Assembly: GCA_905197585.1 (NCBI GenBank)
Contig: CAJJZO010000054.1
Location: forward strand, 1-10,068
From: an uncultured Collinsella sp.
Lineage (GTDB): Bacteria > Actinomycetota > Coriobacteriia > Coriobacteriales > Coriobacteriaceae
DNA length: 10,068 nucleotides
Direction of reading: 5' to 3'
This document shows, in pieces, positions 6,729-10,068 of this stretch (position 1 is the first letter of the stretch; every line of letters begins with the position of its first letter). The position numbers were made by a program, and so were the translations under genes. The notes under the pieces were generated by a model. It was given only the letters and a program-made list of their open reading frames with translations. It made no database searches and was not told where the DNA came from.

Positions 6729-7419
6729 CGAGCAGATGGCTGCTGCCGAGGGCCTGGGCTTTGTGCCCTACACCCGTCCGACCGGCACCGATACGGCCGA
6801 GCCGCTCAAGATCGGTGTGCTCATCAGCGGTTCGGGTACCAACCTGCAGGCGCTGATCGATCTGATCGCCGCCGGCAAGCTCAACGCTTCGATTGAGCTT
6901 GTGGTGTCGAGCCGTCCTTCGGCTAAGGGTTTGCAGCGCGCTGAGCGCGCGGGCATCCAGACGCTCACGCTGTCCAAGGATGTCTATGCCGACCCCATCG
7001 CCGCCGACGAGATCATCGCGCACGAGCTGCTCGAGCGCGGCTGCGAATATGTGGTCATGGCCGGTTACATGCGCATGGTGCACACGCCGCTGCTGGCGGC
7101 GTTTCCCAACCGCGTGGTCAACTTGCATCCGGCACTGCTGCCGAGCTTTACCGGCGCGCATGCGATCGACGATGCCTTTGCGCGCGGCGTCAAGGTAACC
7201 GGTGTGACCGTGCACTTTGCCAACGAGATCTACGACAACGGCCCCATCATCGCCCAGCGCGCGCTGGCTGTCGAGGAAGGTTGGGATGTCGACACGCTCG
7301 AGGAGCACATCCACGCGATTGAGCACGTGCTGTATCCCGAGGTCGTGCAAATGCTCGCCGACGGCCGCGTCCACGTGCTGGAGAGCGGCAAGGTCGCAAT
7401 TGACGCGCCTCGCGGCTAG
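6718..7419 (+). CDS. purN: Phosphoribosylglycinamide formyltransferase (PurN)
   Basis: 233 residues. It transfers a formyl group from 10-formyltetrahydrofolate to GAR to give FGAR. The transferase core starts near residue 29 (PLKIGVLISGSGTNLQALID), so there is a ~28-residue N-terminal extension over the Escherichia coli protein. GSGTN (38-42) binds the GAR phosphate. The catalytic set is present: Asn135 and His137 in NLHPALLP, and Asp173 in YDNGPI. VMAGYMR (113-119) and VTVHFANE (163-170) are also typical. The start ATG lies inside purM and overlaps its stop by 11 bases (6718-6728), suggesting translational coupling. No strong ribosome-binding site is seen (GTAAGG lies about 14 bases away). 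The ATG at 6736 is a possible later start. An intrinsic terminator follows. Confidence 0.95.
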   Translation: MSANEQMAAAEGLGFVPYTRPTGTDTAEPLKIGVLISGSGTNLQALIDLIAAGKLNASIELVVSSRPSAKGLQRAERAGIQTLTLSKDVYADPIAADEIIAHELLERGCEYVVMAGYMRMVHTPLLAAFPNRVVNLHPALLPSFTGAHAIDDAFARGVKVTGVTVHFANEIYDNGPIIAQRALAVEEGWDVDTLEEHIHAIEHVLYPEVVQMLADGRVHVLESGKVAIDAPRG

Positions 7420-7449
7420 CGGCGCACAGTACAATTTAGCCGAGTAGTC

Positions 7450-7494
7450 AGGGTGGTCATTGGCGCCAAGGCGCGCGTGGCCACCTTTTGTTTT
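7450..7494 (+). terminator. Intrinsic terminator after purN
   Basis: GGTGGTCA (7452-7459) pairs with TGGCCACC (7478-7485) with one G-T wobble, and TTTTGTTTT follows at once. The loop contains a TGGCGCCA palindrome. It starts 30 bases after the purN stop and should end the purF-purM-purN transcript. Confidence 0.75.
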
Positions 7495-7508
7495 GGGTAG
7501 TCACCTGC

Positions 7509-7542
7509 GACGTTCTTTAACGACTAGTCATTTAAGAACGTC
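7509..7542. repeat. 34-base near-perfect palindrome (REP-like)
   Basis: GACGTTCTT (7509-7517) is the exact reverse complement of AAGAACGTC (7534-7542). The inner bases continue the symmetry with few mismatches around a central GACTAGTC (7522-7529). CCC follows, so on the minus strand the unit reads GGGGACGTTCTTAAATGACT. It sits between the purN terminator and the EIIA gene, 29 bases before that gene's start. It may be a dispersed palindromic repeat or an operator for the EIIA gene. The symmetry is certain and the role is not. Confidence 0.55.
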
Positions 7543-7571
7543 CCCGATGGCTAGGTGAGAGAGGTGAGCGC

Positions 7572-8036
7572 ATGGCGGATAACGAAGCGCTGTTTACGCC
7601 TGAGCTGGTGTTTTTTGATTGGGAGTGTGCGACGCCGGATGAGGTGTTTGCGCGGCTCGAGGGCGAGCTTGCACCACGTGGCTACATTGCCGACGGTTGG
7701 CTCGACGCCGTTCTCACGCGCGAGGATGCCTATCCCACGGGCCTTGCCATGCCGGCGGCAAACATTGCCATTCCGCATACCGATCCGGGGTTTGTGGCCA
7801 AGCCCTATATCGCGGTGGTGAAGCCCGCCGCGCCCGTGACATTTAACGCTATGGCTGGCATGGGCGCTCCGGTGCCGGCGCAGATCGTCATCAATTTGGG
7901 TATTGCCGAGCCGGGCGGCCAGGTCGAGGCCCTGCAGGCACTCATGAACATCTTTATGGGCGCCGATGCCGCAGCCGACGTGCTCGGCCAGACCACGCCC
8001 CAGGGCATGGTCGACGCCATCCGCCGTCACTTCTAA
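7572..8036 (+). CDS. PTS sugar transporter subunit IIA, galactitol-like
   Basis: 154 residues forming a single PTS EIIA type-2 domain (PF00359). EIIA accepts phosphate from HPr and passes it to EIIB. The active-site His is His69 in ANIAIPHTDP (63-72). The preceding AVLTREDAYPTGLAMP (46-61) and following KPYIAVVKPAAPVTFNAMAG (77-96) resemble Escherichia coli GatA/SgcA more than the mannitol or fructose EIIA. The start at 7572 follows GAGAGG at good spacing. It stands alone: no EIIB, EIIC or sugar-metabolism gene is in the window, and it has its own leader after a terminator. It may serve a permease encoded elsewhere or have a regulatory role. Substrate is not determinable from this sequence. 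Confidence 0.88.
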   Translation: MADNEALFTPELVFFDWECATPDEVFARLEGELAPRGYIADGWLDAVLTREDAYPTGLAMPAANIAIPHTDPGFVAKPYIAVVKPAAPVTFNAMAGMGAPVPAQIVINLGIAEPGGQVEALQALMNIFMGADAAADVLGQTTPQGMVDAIRRHF

Positions 8037-8054
8037 GGTGCCGGCTGCCAGAGC

Positions 8055-8095
8055 TGTCCCCTTTGCACCAAAATGGTGCAGATTAACTTGTCCCC
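8055..8095. repeat. Hairpin flanked by TGTCCCC direct repeats
   Basis: A perfect 7-base-pair stem, TGCACCA (8064-8070) with TGGTGCA (8074-8080), has a three-base loop. TGTCCCC occurs on both sides (8055-8061 and 8089-8095) in the same orientation. On the minus strand the unit opens GGGGACAAGTTAATC, similar to the element after purF. It lies in the 135-base gap between the EIIA gene and the foldase gene. I read it as a short dispersed REP-like element; mobility is inference. Confidence 0.5.
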
Positions 8096-8124
8096 CATGT
8101 GCCAGGTGTGCCGCGGGGTCCGCG

Positions 8125-8136
8125 TTGTGACACAAT
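8125..8136 (+). promoter_or_regulatory. Possible promoter or operator upstream of the foldase gene
   Basis: TTGTG-A-CACAA (8125-8135) is a small perfect palindrome, and CACAAT (8131-8136) could serve as a -10 box about 35 bases before the start codon. A CGCGG-GGT-CCGCG stem (8112-8124) lies directly upstream. No clear -35 box is present for CACAAT. Alternatively TTGTGA could be the -35 box of a promoter with a poor -10. Weak evidence. Confidence 0.25.
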
Positions 8137-8171
8137 GGCGTTTGTTCGATTCGTTATGCGAAAGGCCAACT

Positions 8172-9392
8172 ATGGCAAATAAGAAAAAGAACTCCGAGGC
8201 CGCGCCGACGCCCGAGCAGCAGGCCCGCGCTGCCTCCAGCTCTCGCAAGAAGCAGCGCAAGACGTACGTGTCTAAGACCGTCAAGATCGTCCTGGTGGTC
8301 ATCGGCGTGCTGGCGATGCTGCTTTCCGTCTCGGCCATGGCGTGCTCCGGCCTTATGTCGCAGGCCGAGGACACCTCGGGCTACAAGCTGACCGGCGGTG
8401 TTGCTGCTACTATCAACGGCACCAACCTCACCGAGGACACCGTGACCAAGCAGATCATGAGCATGCGCACGTCCTACGGCTACACCAAGGACAAGGACTG
8501 GGCGCAGTATCTGGTTGACAACGACCTCACGCCCAAGAAGTACCGCAAGCAGCTCATCGACTCCTACACGCAGCAGATTCTGCTTCAACAGGCACAGAAG
8601 GAGAACGGCGTGACGGTGTCGGATGAGGAGGTCGAGAAGGCTTGGAAGGACGCGTGCAAGAGCGCGGGCGGTGCCAAGGCCTTTAAGAAGACCCTCAAAA
8701 CCTACGGCTATACCGAGGACACCTACAAGGACTCGCTCAAGGAGAGTCTGGCGCAACAGAAACTCAAGGATGCCGTGGCGCCCACCAGCAAGCCCAAGGA
8801 CAGCGAGATCGTCGATTACATCAACGAGAACCTGTCTAACTACAACGATGCTCGCCGCTCGTCGAACATCCTGATCAAGGTTGATTCCGACGCTTCCGAC
8901 GAGGACAAGGCTGCCGCCAAGGCCAAGGCACAGGAGTGCCTGGACAAGATCAACTCCGGTGAGCTGAGCTTTGAGGACGCCGTTGAGCAGTACTCCGAGG
9001 ACACCGGTTCCAAGGAGAAGAAGGGCGATGTGGGCTGGGATAAGCTCACCACTTTCGTCGACAGCTACCAGACGGCGCTCGAGGGGCTCAACAAGGGCGA
9101 CGTGAGCGAAGTCGTCGAGTCGACCTATGGCTACCACATCATCAAGTGCACCGACTACTTCCATGTCGATAATCAGGTCGATGACATCAACCAGGTGCCC
9201 AAGGCCATCAAGAAGTACGTCTCCAACGTGGTGAAGACGCAGGCGGCCAGTACTGCATACAGCGAGTGGCTGGAGCAGTACAAGAAGGACGCCGACATTA
9301 CCGTCAACCCCATGCCCAAGGACGTACCCTATAACGTGAGTCTGAAGGGCGTCACCAAGAGCTCGACCGACGATTCGTCGACGACTGAGTAA
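8172..9392 (+). CDS. Membrane-anchored SurA/PrsA-like peptidyl-prolyl isomerase (foldase)
   Basis: 406 residues. These proteins help secreted proteins fold outside the membrane. Residues 1-35 are a charged, Lys/Arg-rich cytoplasmic tail. Residues 36-57 are a membrane helix or signal peptide, ending in SAMAC with Cys58, a poor but possible lipobox. Residues ~75-205 form a SurA-N-like, helix-rich, Lys/Asp/Glu-rich domain starting VAATINGTNLTEDTV. Residues ~228-330 form a rotamase (parvulin) domain: SNILIKVD, GELSFEDAVEQYSEDTGSKEKKGDVGW and VVESTYGYHIIK. The second conserved His is present (His322), but the first, in the usual HIL motif, is Asn232. The C-terminal tail is Ser/Thr/Asp-rich. The start at 8172 follows AAAGG at six bases; an upstream in-frame ATG at 8073 lies inside the repeat element and is rejected. 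Proximity to a sortase gene fits a surface-protein role but they are not in one operon. Confidence 0.9.
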   Translation: MANKKKNSEAAPTPEQQARAASSSRKKQRKTYVSKTVKIVLVVIGVLAMLLSVSAMACSGLMSQAEDTSGYKLTGGVAATINGTNLTEDTVTKQIMSMRTSYGYTKDKDWAQYLVDNDLTPKKYRKQLIDSYTQQILLQQAQKENGVTVSDEEVEKAWKDACKSAGGAKAFKKTLKTYGYTEDTYKDSLKESLAQQKLKDAVAPTSKPKDSEIVDYINENLSNYNDARRSSNILIKVDSDASDEDKAAAKAKAQECLDKINSGELSFEDAVEQYSEDTGSKEKKGDVGWDKLTTFVDSYQTALEGLNKGDVSEVVESTYGYHIIKCTDYFHVDNQVDDINQVPKAIKKYVSNVVKTQAASTAYSEWLEQYKKDADITVNPMPKDVPYNVSLKGVTKSSTDDSSTTE

Positions 9393-9396
9393 TCAT

Positions 9397-9424
9397 GGGG
9401 CGGTGCTCGCGCGAGCACCGCCCC
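9397..9424. other. 28-base perfect palindrome between foldase and yqeY
   Basis: GGGGCGGTGCTCGC is followed directly by its reverse complement GCGAGCACCGCCCC, giving a very stable GC-rich hairpin with a minimal loop. It starts four bases after the foldase stop and ends 22 bases before the YqeY start. No T-tract follows on either strand, so it is a poor standard terminator. A transcription-attenuating or mRNA-stabilising hairpin is more likely, or a terminator type that does not need U-residues. Confidence 0.55.
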
Positions 9425-9446
9425 CGCGATTAGAGAGGATTTGCAG

Positions 9447-9890
9447 ATGACCAACGAAGAGCTGCAGAAAGAAATGATTGCGGCCATGAAGGCCAAGGAC
9501 AAGGTTCGCCTGTCCATCATTCGCCAGGTTAAGGCCGAGGTGAAGAATATCGAGGTTAACGAGCGCCGCGATGTGACCGAGGAAGACGTCAACAGCATGA
9601 TCAAGCGTTTGATTAAGCAGACGAGCGAGACGTTGGAGATGTCCATCAAGGCCGGTACCGACCAAGAGCGTACCGACAACCTGACCGAGCAGGTCAAGAT
9701 TCTGGAGAGCCTGCTGCCCGCGCAGGTTTCGGGTGAGGAGCTCGAGGCCCTGATCGAGCAGGTTATCGCCGAGCTGGGTGCCACGTCCAAGAAGCAGATG
9801 GGCCAGGTTATGGGTGCACTCGGCAAGGCCACCGGCGGCAACTTCGATAAGCCTGCCGCGGCAAAGATCGTCGGAGCAAAGCTGGCTTAA
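9447..9890 (+). CDS. yqeY: GatB/YqeY domain-containing protein
   Basis: 147 residues, matching the usual ~148 of free-standing YqeY. The family (PF09424) shares the helical tail domain of GatB, which contacts tRNA in the amidotransferase GatCAB; the role of the free-standing form is not well established. Visible family blocks are ELQKEMIAAMKAKDKVRLSIIRQVKAEVKN (5-34), DVNSMIKRLIKQTSETLEMSIKAGTDQ (47-73), ILESLLPAQVSGEELEALI (85-103) and GQVMGALGKATGGNFDKPAAAKIV (119-142). The protein is almost wholly helical with no membrane segment. The start at 9447 is eight bases past AGAGAGG (9432-9438). A hairpin without T-tract separates it from the foldase, so it may be partly co-transcribed. A terminator follows. 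Confidence 0.9.
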   Translation: MTNEELQKEMIAAMKAKDKVRLSIIRQVKAEVKNIEVNERRDVTEEDVNSMIKRLIKQTSETLEMSIKAGTDQERTDNLTEQVKILESLLPAQVSGEELEALIEQVIAELGATSKKQMGQVMGALGKATGGNFDKPAAAKIVGAKLA

Positions 9891-9916
9891 GGGCCGAGCG
9901 GTACATAGTTGATGTT

Positions 9917-9951
9917 AAGGGGACGTGACCATTGCGGTCGCGCCCCTTTTT
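9917..9951 (+). terminator. Intrinsic terminator after yqeY
   Basis: AAGGGGACGTGACC (9917-9930) pairs with GGTCGCGCCCCTT (9936-9948) with one bulged A and one G-T wobble, around ATTGC, and the stem runs into TTTTT. It begins 27 bases after the yqeY stop. Confidence 0.8.
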
Positions 9952-9960
9952 GCTGGGCTG

Positions 9961-10068
9961 GGCAATCATTGGGGACGGGCATAAAATAGTGCCCAAATAG
10001 CGGGTACTCAATTAAACCCGGCCCCAAATAGTGGGGTAAAGGGTGGGGGGTGTATAAGGGAATGTTGT
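9961..10068. repeat. Hairpin-rich tail with repeated AAATAGYG units
   Basis: No gene is seen. GGGGACGGGC (9971-9980) opens another GGGGAC-type element. Its GGGCA (9977-9981) pairs with TGCCC (9990-9994). AAATAGTG or AAATAGCG occurs three times (9984, 9995 and 10026). The last two sit as loops between C-runs and G-runs: CCC/GGG at 9992-10004 and CCCC/GGGG at 10022-10036. The G-rich last 30 bases may be contig-edge noise. Confidence 0.4.

Noticed and set aside
6580..7434. 284-codon open frame on the minus strand across purM and purN
   Set aside because: Shadow of two well-supported plus-strand genes.
7400..7435. TTGACG and TACAAT near the purN stop as a promoter for the EIIA gene
   Set aside because: The spacer would be 24 bases, too long for a sigma-70-type promoter, and the transcript would run straight into the terminator at 7450.
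8073..8171. Upstream in-frame extension of the foldase
   Set aside because: The ATG at 8073 lies inside the hairpin of the repeat element. ATG 8172 has AAAGG six bases upstream and starts a normal Lys-rich N-terminus.
8154..9164. 336-codon open frame on the minus strand across the foldase gene
   Set aside because: The Leu/Val-rich translation is the mirror of Lys/Asp/Glu codons on the coding strand. There is no ribosome-binding site, and the plus-strand gene has clear domains.
1..10068. CRISPR array, tRNA or rRNA gene, prophage or transposase gene
   Set aside because: No regularly spaced direct repeats, no tRNA-like cloverleaf with a CCA end, no rRNA segments and no integrase or transposase motif were seen.

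Overview
The window looks like a chromosomal segment of a high-GC, gut-type actinobacterium. A member of the Coriobacteriia, and Collinsella in particular, is my best guess. The guess rests on the strong G/C bias at third codon positions, the purine genes sitting beside a class B sortase, a CmpB-type membrane protein and a parvulin-like foldase, and a PurF that carries all four Fe-S cysteines. It is inference from protein character, not from a search. Both ends look like contig edges. The first ~90 bases are G-runs, T-runs and a 19-base C-run, and the last ~100 bases are repetitive, low-coding DNA.

Layout. (1) 1-193: low-complexity edge, then a short leader with a possible -10 box. (2) 194-2164, plus strand: purE, a class B sortase and a divergent MoaE-like protein, 35 and 55 bases apart with no terminator between them, closed by a strong bidirectional hairpin terminator at 2198-2238. 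(3) 2271-3500, minus strand: a CmpB-family (PF06541) polytopic membrane protein, convergent with group 2. (4) 3501-3796: a divergent intergenic region with a TATAAT box for purF and an 18-base inverted repeat before the membrane-protein gene. (5) 3797-7419, plus strand: purF, purM and purN, ended by an intrinsic terminator. purM and purN overlap by 11 bases, while purF and purM are separated by 157 bases holding a repeat-like element and two GC-rich hairpins. (6) 7572-8036: a lone PTS EIIA of the galactitol type. (7) 8172-9392: a membrane-anchored SurA/PrsA-like foldase. (8) 9447-9890: a YqeY-family protein, then an intrinsic terminator. (9) 9961-10068: hairpin-rich tail with no gene.

How the genes fit together. 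PurF makes phosphoribosylamine, PurN formylates GAR, PurM closes the imidazole ring to AIR, and PurE works on the carboxylation of AIR. The window therefore supplies four steps of de novo IMP synthesis; purD, purL, purK, purC, purB and purH are not here. The sortase and the foldase act on exported proteins at the cell surface. No sortase substrate, no MoaA/MoaD partner and no EIIB/EIIC partner lie in the window.

Hunt result. I see no obvious new defence or mobile system. The best leads are a family of short intergenic elements beginning GGGGAC, in several of which a hairpin follows; active-site departures in the MoaE-like protein (no C-terminal WKKE), the foldase (Asn for the first parvulin His) and PurE (HLGG for HLPG); and a ~30-residue insertion in the PurF glutaminase domain.
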